The position numbers were made by a program, and so were the translations under genes. From positions 60,782,489-60,846,488 of the forward strand of contig NC_087068.1 in assembly GCF_963678635.1 (NCBI RefSeq): 64,000 nt of DNA, in the 5' to 3' direction. Of the stretch, positions 28,940 through 41,580 are shown in pieces. The notes under the pieces are model-generated. The model saw only the letters and a list, made by a program, of their open reading frames with translations, was not told the origin of the DNA and searched no databases. The first letter of the stretch is position 1. Each line of letters starts with the position of its first letter. Source of the DNA: Symsagittifera roscoffensis. Taxonomy: Eukaryota > Xenacoelomorpha > Acoela > Convolutidae.

Positions 28940-30420
28940 GGTAGTATCTTGATGATAATGTTTGATTTTTTATCTGACAATTTCAAACAACTAACGGTTT
29001 TTCGAAAACAAAACTTGAGAGGACATAACATGATGTTAAGTGTTTTGATCATGCTAGTGATCAGAGCATGAATACGAAAGCTCGGATCACCTCAAACTTA
29101 TTTTGAAAGAAAGGTCGAACACTTAAAAACCTTAGTAAGAACACAAGTAAGCTGTGGATTAATAATCGTGAAATTTGGTCAAAAAGCCACCGTATATAAT
29201 GAGACAAAAGTGTGGGCAGGTAAACTGTCAAAATACGAGATTTTTACTTAAAACGCTCACTGTTTATTTTGTTGAGCAAAGGGTTAACTTGTGGTAATAA
29301 CTGTTAGCGCTCCAAACTTTTTGATTAAAAAGCTCTAGCTAAAGCCAAATTGATATAAACAATTACAACAGATTGAGTACAATTTGCCAGATTAAAGTTT
29401 CAAATGAAAAAAGCAAAAGTTTGGATGCTCCAAGTATAACACCCAAGTTTGTATCAAGTTTTGAGTTTGCATTCATAACTTGTTTCAGTTTTTCCGCCAG
29501 GTGTTCCAATTGAGTTTAGTTTAATCTGATTAACCGCGCTCCTTAAAAAAACGCAATTTATTTTCAATTGCTTCATTCGATGGTTTTTCTGTTTTTGGGT
29601 CTTTTTTTCACATACACAATAATTTTCACTCTATTTTCAGGTCCACTTTGATAAATGTTTTCAAAATTTCTGTTCGACCAATCAAGCTTAAAAAATTTAC
29701 TATACGTTTTTTTACGCCTCGAAAATTGCATCCTTTTTTTGAAAAAAGTGGTGTATGCGAGACTTATAAATGGCTGTTGAAAAATTATTGAGCACTTTTG
29801 GCTTTAATCTATGTTCTCGATTTTTTAAAGATCTTTAGCACCAAAAAATGACCATGTTTAACTTACTTTAAAAATGTGGTCTTGAAAAAAGGCATTTCAA
29901 CTTTTTGAGGGTGAAAAAATGTCCTTGCAATGGCACATCTAAAAACGAGGAGTAAAGTGGTCATTTTCCAGGTCAGTTTCACACTCTTATTTGCACAAAA
30001 CTGACACTACCATAAGCAAAACGTGCCTACACTACACTACAATTCACTGCACTATACTGTAATAAAACACATTACGCTGCACTATTTTTTTACGTTTACG
30101 CACTACACACTACTGCAATGCATATTTTACACACTACACACTACTGCAATAAACAACAGTGAAAAATTAAAGTTGTCTTCACTGCACTATTTTGCACTGA
30201 CTTACCTTTCACTACCCTACCCTACACTACACTACACTACTTCACACTATACAACTTTAAAATCTACTGCGCAACAAAAACGCTACACTTTACATCCCTA
30301 ATTTAAATTAACTAGCTGGACTATACTCGAATAACCCAAAATACACTACACTATAATGCACTGCGTTTTACTATACTACAGTACACCTTGCTACTTTGCA
30401 CTGCTTCACAAAACACTAAA
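28900..30420. repeat. Dispersed repeat R1 with ACTAC-rich end, copy 1
   Basis: Homologous in the same orientation to 61590-64000. Shared blocks include TTTCAAACAACTAAC.GTTTTTCG, GGTCAAAAAGCCAC-like text and TTGAGTTTG.ATTCATAACT. From about 30020 it becomes an array of imperfect ACTAC/CACTACA motifs. Its first 40 bases coincide with the start of the D ORF2 reading, so it may once have been attached to the element. The plus-strand frame at 30023-30301 is an artefact of the array. Confidence 0.8.
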
Positions 30421-33400
30421 AAATAGCTGATTAGTGATTTTTTTCTGTAAAATCAAGACGACGTCTTGTCTATCTTTTGATTTGCTAAAGTAATAATTTT
30501 ATCGACTGTTCTTTTGTTTTTGAAAGTCGAACAGTTTCGGACAAGCATTAAACGAAATCATAGTTAGCGGCTAACCTCAGAGAGACAAATAAATTTCCAC
30601 TTGTTCGATTGAGCTTTCTGATTAAGTATAGATGTCAGTTCACAACCCGAAAAGTTTCCGAAGAAAAACACCTTCCAATTCAATCTAACTAAAACTACTA
30701 GAGATATGACTGGAGCAGAAAAAAACTCAAATTATCGGGTTTGTTAATCTGCGGGAAAACTCTTCCAATTTGGCTATGCTTGGTGTGATGTAATACGGGC
30801 TGATAAGCGAATATTTCCAATAAACTTGAATTTATGTATATATGTACGTGTCTGGTTTTTGTGCTTGTTTATTTTGCCTTGACAAACTGTTCATTTATAT
30901 GTAAAAATGTTCAGAAGTGCGACAATAGCCAGAAATGGAGCCACTAATCGAACTCCTTGTAGCTTCAAACCCATTTTTTTCAAGAACTCTTAGAAAAAAT
31001 TACTAGGTGCTGTATCTTTACTATGCTCAAACCCGATACTACATACTAAAATAATTATGTGTTCATGTGTGTATTGCTTGTTCGATGTTTACGTTTTCTT
31101 ACAATCTGCTTAAAATGGAAATTTATCAATAAAATGATGCGGAAGATGTCATGTTAGATTTTTCGAATCAACAAAAGATAAATAATTGTAATTAAAAACG
31201 CAATTTGATGTCAAAATCAATCCAACTTCTTTTTTCAATTTTCTCTTCATTATTCTAGATGATTCACGTTTCTAGGTTTCAGTAGATGCCAAATGGGTAC
31301 AAAGATTTGGTCAAGTTTTGTACACGTAAAATCAGTGCATATTGATAGGCATTGCAATCAAATTTCATTTGTATATACATGCATGACTAATGTCGACTTA
31401 GTATGTTTCAATCTATATACATTTGTATAACATCACTTGCGTGATCAGAATTAAGCCATCAAAAATGCGACTTCAAGTAGAAAAACAACTAATCTCAAAC
31501 TTTTTGCTCAGGTTTTCTGAATAATGCACCAAAAACTAAAACAGTACCACATATCACGCTAAAACATTTTTCTATGCCTAGACAGATTTATAGTGTCTCA
31601 TATGTTTTTATGAAACTACTCAATTCTTTCTCAACCTAATTAATCTCATACGTTCTAGTTAAACACACTACAAATTATTCAATTCATTTATATTGATGTT
31701 TCAGATTTTTAAACAATTCTCACTAATTATTTCAGTTGTAATGTTAATAAACGAGTGTTATTTTTTACATATAAAAAGCAGGTGTGTGAGTGTTCAAAAT
31801 TATATGCATTTGTTTTTCGTCTCAATGTTGCGTTTTTGCCTGTATGGGTATAATTTTTTTTAGGAGAAAAAAACCCAAAGTGAATTTGAATTAGGCCCTT
31901 TTTGTCAGGAAAAGTCTTGTTTGTGTCACTCAACGTTATTGTTATAAATGCAAAAACATGTGTAAGTCATAAACGTATTTATTTTAATTTTTTGTTTTAG
32001 AGTTATGGTTTTCTGAATGTGTGTTTTAATATAGTTTTTGTTAAGTTTGTTGATTTAGTTAAAAATTTGATTAGGATCGCCTGCAAACAAATTCTAATCT
32101 CTGTTGGTAATCCTGCAACACGTTGCTATTATTGCTGGTGTCATCAGCTAATTTGTTCAAGTTTCATGTCTGGAAAAAACTAAAACTTATTTACATGTCG
32201 TTTATTAGCAGGTTTTAATTTCATTATTTTAATCAGTTTTGTCGATCTTTGATAAACTAGATCATCTCACGTTTCACCCAAAGTTCACACGTTAAGCTGT
32301 TGCTTTCACTTAAATGCAATCAAGGTTCATGAAGTTTAGCCACACAAAACTTCAATAAAAGTTGTAACCACTCATCTAACTATCAACTTGATTTTTTTCT
32401 TGAAATCACTAGTGAATCTATAATTTTTCCTTTTCTAGCCATGTCCTAGCCACAATCGATAAAACAAGGTTTTTCAAGGTTGGATGATAGTTAAGCCGTA
32501 CGATTACTCCAGTCAGAGGCATTGCTCCTAGATACTCTCCTCAGGAACGACGCTGGCTGGTACAGTCGCTATGGATTAAGTATCATCTTAACAATAAAAA
32601 ATCACTATTTCACCGAATTAGGCTAAAAAATGATTAGAGCAGAAGAAATTACGGATTATCGAATAATTTTTGAAAAAAAAACAAATTGATAGGTAGACAG
32701 TTGTGTACAATTTTTTTTTCAAGTCTTATGGGGCAAATCTTCACGAACAATTATTGTTTTTAGGTGAATAACAACATCATGATGTGTGAAATATGGGCGA
32801 GTACATAAAATCATCTGATTTATCAAGGATCAACATAAATGAAGAAAACTGAAAAAGTTTAGCCTGCTAATGAAGGGAGTTTAAAAAAATTTTAGCCTTG
32901 TGTAAGAGATGGAATTTAAATAGAAGAACTGTTTAAAAATCGGAAACAATAATTTCAATGAATTTAATTAATAGTTGTGTATCAAGAGCACGAATCACGA
33001 GATGGTTTTCTTCTTAAAATCGCACTTCAGATGACATGCTTTTGATCGCATAAGTGAATTTTCACAAAAGTCTTCAACCTGAAACAAGTAAACATTAGTC
33101 ACTCTTTCATATACAGATGAAGTTTGGTTACAACGCCTATCAACATGGACTAATTTCAGGTACACAAAACCTGATCAATATTCTGTACTCATATAGCATC
33201 TGGCGAAATAGTATAGAATCGTGAAGAGAAGAAAAAAACAATTTTGGTTGATTTCGAAATCAAATTGTGTTTTTTTATTCAACTTAAATTAGTCCGAAAG
33301 TTTTTTTTAAAAAACATGCTTTTATATCTTTTTGATATAAGTTTTATTTACAAGCAAACCGTAAAACATCGAAAATGAAAAATCACACATACAAAAATAA

Positions 33401-35340
33401 TTATTTTACTGTATAGTATCTGTTTTGAGCATAGTACAGATACATTACCTATTAAATTGTTCTAGAATCTTTTTGGCAAATCTGGGTTAAAAGCTACATT
33501 TAGTTTGATTTGTGGCTTCAATTCTAGCTATTGTTGCACTTCTAAGCTTATATACATAGACCTGAACAGTTACACAGACCGATAACACACGCGTAAAAAA
33601 TGAAACCGTAAATATATACATAAACTGAAGTATATTCAAACCAATCGCTTGTAGTCTTTGATTGATGAACCCAGCGTAACCAAAAAGAAAAAGTTTTCAG
33701 GCAGATTAATAAGTTCCAGTAAAGTTATGTCAGCTTGAAGTGTAAAGGGTTTCTTTTTGAAAACTTTTCGGTTTTTGGACTGATACCAAATCAGAAACCT
33801 CAATTGAACAAGTCGTATTTCAATCGACAGTCCATTTTAATTTAGCCGAGAAATACAAGATAAGAACGCGGACACAAAACCGTGCTACGTTTTTTTTATT
33901 TGCACAAGACTGTTAAATTTTCATTATTAGAAGAAAATCGTTAAATTAAAACTTTATCAGATCAAGAATTAAGATCTTGTTTTGATTAAGCAGAACAGAG
34001 CACTAATCAGTATTATTTTTCAATTTCTTGGTTAGACTGGTTCTGTTTTTACCACAATAGCAACGCCTCGGCAGGCGCGTGCTTACCTCATTTTTTTTTA
34101 CTCTGACTTCTTTTATTTGAGAGTTTTGTTTATGAAAAATTTGGTTTGATTCCACTCAAGAACGTACTCCTTCTCAGAAGATTCGCAGTTTTTTTTCCTT
34201 ATAAGGCAACAATTGAAATCAAATGATGATAAACAGGATCCCACTAATAGACTCATTTTCCAATTAAAATTCTAAATCTCTTAAAAATTTTCTTTGAAAA
34301 CCCATCAGGAATGATGAAAATTTGATCATCGGAAATTAAAACATCGATTAATCGCTAACCGCTAAATTTATGCTAATTGAAGATCAACATTTACTCATCT
34401 CGTAATGAGTGCGTTACTCTATAGTTGAAACAAAATTGGATCTATTCAGGAAGTCGAGAGGCCCAAGTAGTCCTGCGAACGGAGCCGCAAGCTTCATCTT
34501 GTTATTCTCGTTGCAGATACCAGTCTGAAATGAGCCCGTGTTGCAGTCGGTAGAGAACCGATATTAGCCAAAGGGAAACTCCACTTCTCCCAAAAAGTAA
34601 AAACTGATCGGAAGGCATCAATTTCTGATATACGTTGAGTCATTTTCCAGCCCGTTTTTTTTGTGCTGCTTTGTTCTGACGGTTGATTTGATTTCAATAG
34701 TTTTTGTTTAGCTGTTTGTTTTGCAACCCAATTTAAACAAAAAAAGAACAAAACTTGATTCGCTCTTCAATCTTGAATTATAAATTAGATTATAATAAAC
34801 TTGGTGTTTCGTTCAGATTACCGTCTGATAAATTATCATTATAGAAAATTCGAAATCATAAAAAACGATTGGGGTTTTTAATTTGGACAAAAATGAAGTT
34901 TTCCAAAATGTTTTCCTTACTACTTGAAAAAATTTACTAAGAAGTGATGAACATCAGCCTAGAACAACATTTCATTCACTGAAACAAACATTTAACATTG
35001 ATTTTATCATAGTTAAAGAAGTATATTTTGAAATGAAATACCTCAAATTATCGATATTGCATAAATACAGGACAAAAAGACGAAATAAAAATGAACGAAA
35101 TTTTCTTTGATAGCTGCTTCAAAAGTATTCATTTTTTTGTTCAAAAATTTGAAAGCTTTGACGAATTAGCGAAAAAGCAAAAATTTTACCTCGGTCTAAG
35201 GTTAAAGTGCAGCCTTAAAGATACAACAAAGTGCAGAAACAACAAATGTAAAAAAAATTATTTAGAGAAAATATTTAAAATGTTGAAACAATGACTGAAA
35301 TTTTTTTTCGAACCAAACTTTAATTGTCTTCGAGTTTCTT
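30421..35340. other. AT-rich region without recognised features
   Basis: About 4.9 kb with only short frames. I see no conserved domain, RNA gene or clear repeat. A slightly less AT-rich patch lies at about 32480-32575. The small frames at 31727-31933, 34494-34751 and 35091-35294 have no recognisable motif and are not called as genes. Confidence 0.5.
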
Positions 35341-35349
35341 TACTAAACT

Positions 35350-36640
35350 AAATGGTTAGTTGAGAGCAGTCCGTTCTGAGTGAGTGAGATTTTTCTTCCT
35401 AAAATAGCTGAGCTCTTTTTGTTTGGGTTGGTTACCAGACAAACATGTCGGTTACTGCTAAGCTCATTCAAATTCATCATCCTTTAGGTTGCTACTACAG
35501 CCTGAATTGGTTTCAGCCTAACTTTTTGCGGAAAAATAGCCCTTTGCTTAGTTAATCAGCTTTTTGCTTTTCAAACACGTTTCTTTTAATACTTCTTATT
35601 TGGGTCTTTGATCTTTATCAACCCATCGTTGCGGTCAAAATCTCCTACTAAGATGAACTGATCGGATTTGTCCAGGTTTCCGACACCCGGGAAACTCATC
35701 CAAAAAAGCCTTCCTCCTAGCTGCAGTGAGACGAATGGAGTCCGTCCTGCCACCTAGATTGCACCCTGATTGGCCGCTTCAAGTCTGATGTTGGTCGGTA
35801 TCAGGTCCGACTTGTGGAAGTCCATGTCAGTCAAGGTGCTTTTAGGCATGACACTGACCCCTGCTCCGGTGTCTAGCAGCCCTTTTACGGAAAGTTATCT
35901 GCCCTGAACATCCATTATGTGCGCGGCTAGATCGGCTTCATATCGTATGTGGATCAGGACAGCGAATGTTCGAGCAGTAAGCACTTCTGATAATAAGTTT
36001 AACTTACTCTTTGGGTTAGGTACCAGACACTCATGCCGGTTTTTGCTAAGCACCTTTAAATTCCTCATCCTAAAGGTTGCAACTACAGCCTGATTTGGTT
36101 TCAGCCTAACTTTCCAATCGAGGAAACTTGGCACATTTGCTTGTTAATCAAGTTTTTATTAGCAGGTTTCTTATAATATTTCCTCTCTGGGTCCTTGATC
36201 GTTATCAAACCACCGTTGACGTCAACAGTGGCTTCGAAGTTGCGCACAAAATCTCTTCCTAGGATGAACTGATTGGACTCTTCCAGGTTTTCGACAACCA
36301 GGAAACTCATCCAAAGATGTCTAGCTGCAGTGAGATGATCGGAATCCGTCCTGCCACATAGAGTGCGCAATTCTTTGCCGCTGCCAGTCTGACGTTGGTT
36401 GGTATCAGATCCGACCTGTCGAAGCCCACGTCAGTCCAGGTGGTTACATGCATGACACTGACCCCTGATCCAGCGTCTAGCAGCCCTTTTACGGAAGTTT
36501 GTCTACCCTGCACATTCAGTACCCGCGCGGCTAGATCGGCTTCACAGCCTCTGTGGACCGCGTCCTGTTCGAGCATGGCGTTGTGTCCGATTCTCCGTAC
36601 CTTAAGCTCTTCTCGAGAGCAGTAAAATCTTCTGATTTTA
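35350..36640 (-). pseudogene. Two tandem protease-domain fragments of a gypsy element
   Basis: Two head-to-tail units of about 640 bp (35350-35985 and 35986-36640) on the minus strand encode a gypsy aspartic protease region: EADLAA, VKGLLD, SFLVVENL, QFILGRDFVRNF, ITIKDPERKY and QAVVATFRMRN. The left unit keeps LLDTGAGVSVM; the right one reads LLDAGSGVSVM, with the catalytic DTG changed. Stops are frequent. Sequence is closer to the third fragment at 58139-58790 than to A1, so they come from another subfamily. Neither gag nor RT is attached. Confidence 0.8.
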
Positions 36641-36870
36641 AGTAAAATGTAATGAATATTTATTTTTATCTAAATAACAAATTCATGTAAACTTATTTTA
36701 TGTATGCGTGTATGAAAGCAGGTTGATGTGCCTGCTATATGTATGAGTACATTCTCTCCTTATGTGATTGTACAAGCAAATTAATTATAACAAAAAGAAT
36801 AACTATAACTCAAGATGATTTTTTTTAAAGTTTCTACTTTTTTCAAAGTTTGATGCATAGCCTTAATGTA
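36641..36870. other. Left flank of element A2
   Basis: 36630-36820 matches 58775-58965, the sequence that follows the protease fragment on the right side of A2. So A2 sits in, or beside, a repeated unit present on both sides. Confidence 0.6.
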
Positions 36871-37708
36871 TGTTCGACCAGAATGTAATAAAATACAAGT
36901 CGGAATTCGAATTTTTATTGATGCATCTGACAGAGAAGATTGGCATTTTTAGAGTATTAAAGGTCTTAATATTGTATTTTAAGAAACGAGGAGTGGTTAG
37001 TTTTGACTGACTTGGGAATTTTTCAAAATTTAGTTCTAGACGTGAAATACACGTAACCTTTTTATCTTTTGCACACACTGAAACTGCGAACGACAACAAT
37101 AATAATTTCAACGAAAACAACATTGGATTTGGATGGAGATAAGAATATTTTGTGACAGACAACCACTCCAAGTTGTAACAATCGTGCCGCTAGGAGTGTT
37201 ATTTCCCCGGATTCCAGAGTCCGGAGGGGTCTCGTGAGTAAACTATAACTCTATTTTTTATAAATATTTTGCTTTCTGGAGAAGTCCTGAATTGAACTAT
37301 TAGCATCTAAATTCTTTTCAAGATAACGAATAGCAAGTAGGAAGTGAGGGCAAGGGTTGATCCATCTTCGACGGAGATGATCATTTTTATCTACTGCACA
37401 AAAACAATCGTAATATAATAAATAAAAAGAGCTCTGTTTTTAGGAGTGACCTCGTGGTCTGGGGATACTGAGACCCAGCCATGAGCTCACTATTTTTCAG
37501 GTAATCAAGTTAATTAGACAGTTCTGATCGAAACCGGAACAGTAAGGTTTTTGTCGACCGGATGTTAGAAAGACCATCAAAAGAACTGGCTTTGGCAGAG
37601 ACTGTTAAAAGCATGTAGAGCTTGTTTAGACGCTAGCCATTCGTTTTGGAATCTAGCTTTCTTTTCCGTCGATCTGTACTTCCGATCGAATGTTACATAA
37701 TTGTTTTA
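36871..37708 (+). repeat. 5' LTR of element A2
   Basis: Starts TGTTCGACCAGAATGTAATA and aligns along its length with the 3' LTR at 56050-56900: shared GGAATTCGAATTTTTATTGATGCATCT-type block, TTTTGCACACACTGAAAC, ATTGTGCCGCTA-like text, GGGTTGATCCATCTTCG and TTTTAGGAGTGACCTC. Many substitutions and indels separate the two, so the insertion is old. AATAAA occurs at 37421-37426 within an AT-rich TATA-like stretch; I cannot tell promoter from polyadenylation signal. Confidence 0.85.
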
Positions 37709-37725
37709 TTGCGCTCCTGGGTGTT
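37709..37725 (+). other. Candidate primer binding site of A2
   Basis: TTGCGCTCCTGGGTGTT directly follows the LTR, one base different from A1 and B. The 3' LTR does not continue into this motif. Confidence 0.45.
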
Positions 37726-40700
37726 ATTATTTTTTAGCAGCATGACAGGCAACCGTTAGCGAGCACTCCGTGCCGAGCGGATGCTCTAAACAAACCCCCC
37801 TCGAATCGTACCCCCAGACAAGATGTGATCCGACCCTCCCGTTTGTTTTTGTTAAATAATTTGTTGTTTCAGGCATTTATATCTAACAGGATTGTTAGGA
37901 TCGAAATTTCTGGTGCTTGTACAAAGGGGTTATTTGAGTTTTTAAGCACGTAAATAATAGTTTGCGCTCAACCCGGAAGGGTCTCGAGATTAGTGAAGAA
38001 GACTGATCCGGCAAGCCACCATGCGAGGAGCAAAGTAGGGGCTCAAGGACAACAACAGTCGACTGTCGAGTATCATTAACAAGTTGGTATAGAAATTAGG
38101 ATACCAATCTCGACAGTGACTGGGCACGACAGTGACTGCACTGGAGTGACCAATCACCGAGTTGCGATTTTCCGGTTAAGGCACCTTAATTCGGATATTG
38201 AACAAACCCAGAAGTATAAACTTGTATTAGTAATAGTATATACAACGCTGGTATTAACAACCATATATCGCTTGTCTGTAAGAAACATAGCAAAAATACC
38301 GGGTTTTTAAGTCAAAATAGTGATATTTTGATCCCCCCACAAAACGCGATTTTTGGGATATCGATGTTTTTTGAAACGGAAAAAAGCGCTGAAATTGTGA
38401 GTTACATTGTAACTGTACTAATATAACTAATATAACAGGTTAGTTTTAGTTCAGACGGGGTTAGAACTAATCGGGCACCGAAAGTCAAGTTTTCGTGATT
38501 TTTGAAAAAACAAAAAGCGGCAAAATAATAAAAAAAACTTCTGAAATGTTTGGGTTAGGCGCAAACAAATAGTTGTTTGGACAACGCCCACTAGTGAATC
38601 GACAGGCTTTGAAACCCGTTTGCCAAAAGTCTTCCGGGTTCCAGTGAAATCGAACTTAACGTCTTTGTTTTAGTGGATTCATCAATCAGGAAGGTTCCAA
38701 ATAGCAAAAAAAAATTTTGGCGATTTTTTTTTAATCTGGAACGTTTTAGACCGGGTTTTTTTGAAATGAACTAGAAGAGTATAGGCCTTCTGAGCTGGGA
38801 TCAACAACTTCTAGGCCAGTAAGAAAAGAATTGCAAAAAAAAGGCGGAAACTATAAGTTAGAAAGTTTTGCACTTCAAGAAAAAGTCGTTAAGGTTAATA
38901 ACTTTGGAACTAATGGACAGATCCAGTTGATTTTGCTACTATTAGAACAGAAATAAGTGAGCCTTTGTGTTTTGAATAAATTAAGCAAAAATCATTTTTA
39001 AGATCGTTCTTAGCAAAGTCACCAATTTGTGAAGGTAGAACCTTCACGTTTTATAATTTTTATTGGAAAGCCCTTATACCCCTACCAAAACAAGTTAACG
39101 GTTGAATGGAGCAATTTCACGCTATTCTCAACATAAAGCTGGGGCTAAAGTACCAGGAAAACCATCTTTGAGTCAAGACTAAACTACTTATAAACCCTTC
39201 ACAGTTAAGGTGAATTACTCTAAGACCACTCACAGTTAAGGTGAATTAGAAGGAATAAGAAGGTCTAGCTCGGCCTGAAATAGATGCCCACTTGAGAAAA
39301 TAACTGCCTTCAGTTTTTATCTGCCTTCATATCTGCGGCACGGAACATATCGTTCTTTAAAAACAAGTTCGACTATTGAATTGCGACAGACCAGGATTAC
39401 TTTTTCTATTTTCCAATATTTTTGGTTTTAATTCCATAATAATTGTTCTTGACTGGGTAGAGTCAACTGGCAATAGAACAACCTCACACTAACGACCAAC
39501 ACGAGACGGACCTGCTACTGGTAGACGTGATTCTACGAACTAGAGTAATGCGACTCAAAGAAGAAGTCATCCCAGCGATTCGAACAGGAGTGAAACCCAG
39601 ATCCTCTATCACAGGGCCATGATGCTCAAGCCTGAAATTCAATGGATGCAACATCAGTGGTCACGACCATTGAACCTCTGAACAGGTCATTGGAAACTTT
39701 CCTGACGAGCTTATCTAGAACCAGTGAAGGTCGTGAAATTTCAGAAGAGTATTTAGGAAACCAAGGTGCAATAAGGTCGAATCTGACTGCTGTAATGATA
39801 CCTGGATAGAAGTCATGAAAAAACAAAAAGCGACAAAATAATTAAAAAAAATTCTGAAATGTTTGCGTTAGGTCCATACAAATAGTTGTTCGAAATACGC
39901 CCACTAGTGAATCGACAGGTTTTGAAACCCGTTTGCCAAAAGTCTTCCGGATTCCAGTGAAATTGAACTTAACGTCTTTGTTTTAGTGGATTTATCAATC
40001 AGCAAGGTTCCAAGTAGCAAAAGTTTTTTTGGCAGTTTTTTCAGCTGGAACGTTTTAGACCGTTTTTTTTTTAATTGAATTAGAAGAGTATAGGCCTTCT
40101 GATCTGGGATCAACAACTTTTAGGTAAATGAGATAAGAATTGCGAAAAAAATAGGCGGAACCTATAAGTTAGAAAAATTTTGCACTTCAAGAAAAAGTTG
40201 TTAAGGTTAATAACTTTGGAACTAATGGACAGATCCAGTTGATTTTGCTACCATTAGATCAGAAAGTAAGTGAACTCACTCATAGAGCCTTTGTGTTTTG
40301 AATAAATTAAGCAAAGAACATTTTAAGATCGTTCTTAGCAAAATCACCAATTTATTTGTGAAAGTAGGCCCATCATATTTTGTAATTTTTATTGGAAAGC
40401 CCTTATACCCCTACCAAAACATATTTACGTTTGAATGGAGCAATTTCACGCTATTCTCGACAAAAAGCTGGGTCTAAAGTACCAGGCAAACCATCTTTGA
40501 GTCAAGACTAAACTACTTATAAACCCTTCACAGTTAAGGTGAATTACTGTAAGACCCTTCACAGTTAAGGTGAATTACAAGGAATAAGACCTCCACAGTT
40601 AAGGTGAATTACTGGAATCCGGAAGGATCTAGGGACGGAAATCACACTCTTCCAACTTAGTTCCTGCAGCATAATAGCATCGGAGAACATATCCGTAATG

Positions 40701-41580
40701 GTCTCGGGTGTGAATTTAAATTGACCCAGAAAAGCTATTTCATCAATCCAAAGGGGTTCAAATCCAAAATGATCCAATTTCACCAATCAAGAAGGGTCAT
40801 ATTTCCACCAATCCGGAACGGTCCCATTTGCACCAATCCGGAAAGTTCCTTTTTTTAACAATCCGGTAGGTTCCTAGTTTCACCAATCCGGAAAGGTCTC
40901 ATTTTCACACATCCGTAAGGGTCCTATTGAGTTAGCCCGGAGGTATCATAGAAGTACCAAATTCATATTTTTCATGTATAAGGCACGCAATTCTAAGGAA
41001 CCTAAAGCGTTGGAGATGCTTATATGGAGATGCTTAGAAGGCGTAGTCAACCAGATGAGTGAAACAGTGGGTTGAACCTAGCAGTGGCTACAAAATTCAT
41101 CGACGCTGTAAAGAACGACGAACTTCGAACGATCTTGGTGACAAATTACACACCACTATCAACCAATTCGCCTACACCAGAAACCCATACTAAGAACACA
41201 AAAGTCTAAGCCTGGAGATTCGCGACTCTAATTCAAACTAAAAACTGAGTTCGACTTTGATTTGTGTGGGTTAAAATCCAGTTAATTTTTTTAAAAAGAG
41301 ATTGCCTTGAGATTTTTAGTAGGTCTAGCTCGCGCAATCCGAAGGCAGATAGGTGGGTGCAATAGATGCCCACTTGAGAAAAGACCGGCTTTCAAATTTT
41401 TAACTGCCTTCATATCTGCGGCACGGAAGAGGAAAAGGTCGTTCTTCGAAAACAAGTTCGACTATTGAATTGCGACAGACCAGATGCAATACATATCCGT
41501 TTTTTTGAAAATATTTTTTCAATTTTTCACTATTTTTGGTTTTGTTTTCATAATAATTGTTCTTGACTGGGTAAAGTCAA
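37726..41580 (+). other. Rearranged 5' leader of A2
   Basis: Homologous to the A1 leader. About 38510-39825 and 39826-41940 are a diverged tandem duplication: both contain the CCCACTAGTGAATCGACAGG block, the ACAGTTAAGGTGAATTA block and the junction ACTGGGTA.AGTCAA.TGGCAATAGA leading into gag. The first unit ends in a gag fragment (39480-39825). The second holds an extra gag capsid fragment at about 41030-41190 (NLAVATKFID-like) and the TCCGGA minisatellite at 40780-40950. Short direct repeats of TTCACAGTTAAGGTGAATTA lie at 39200-39250 and 40525-40610. Confidence 0.7.

Noticed and set aside
30023-30301. 92-codon plus-strand frame rich in LHY
   Set aside because: Translation of the ACTAC array; the second R1 copy does not keep it.
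34440-34560. Possible tRNA-like patch (GTTGCAGTCGGTAGAGAACC)
   Set aside because: No cloverleaf arms or T-loop consensus could be placed.
35091-35294. 67-codon Lys/Phe-rich frame as a host gene
   Set aside because: Short, low complexity, with no motif and no supporting context.
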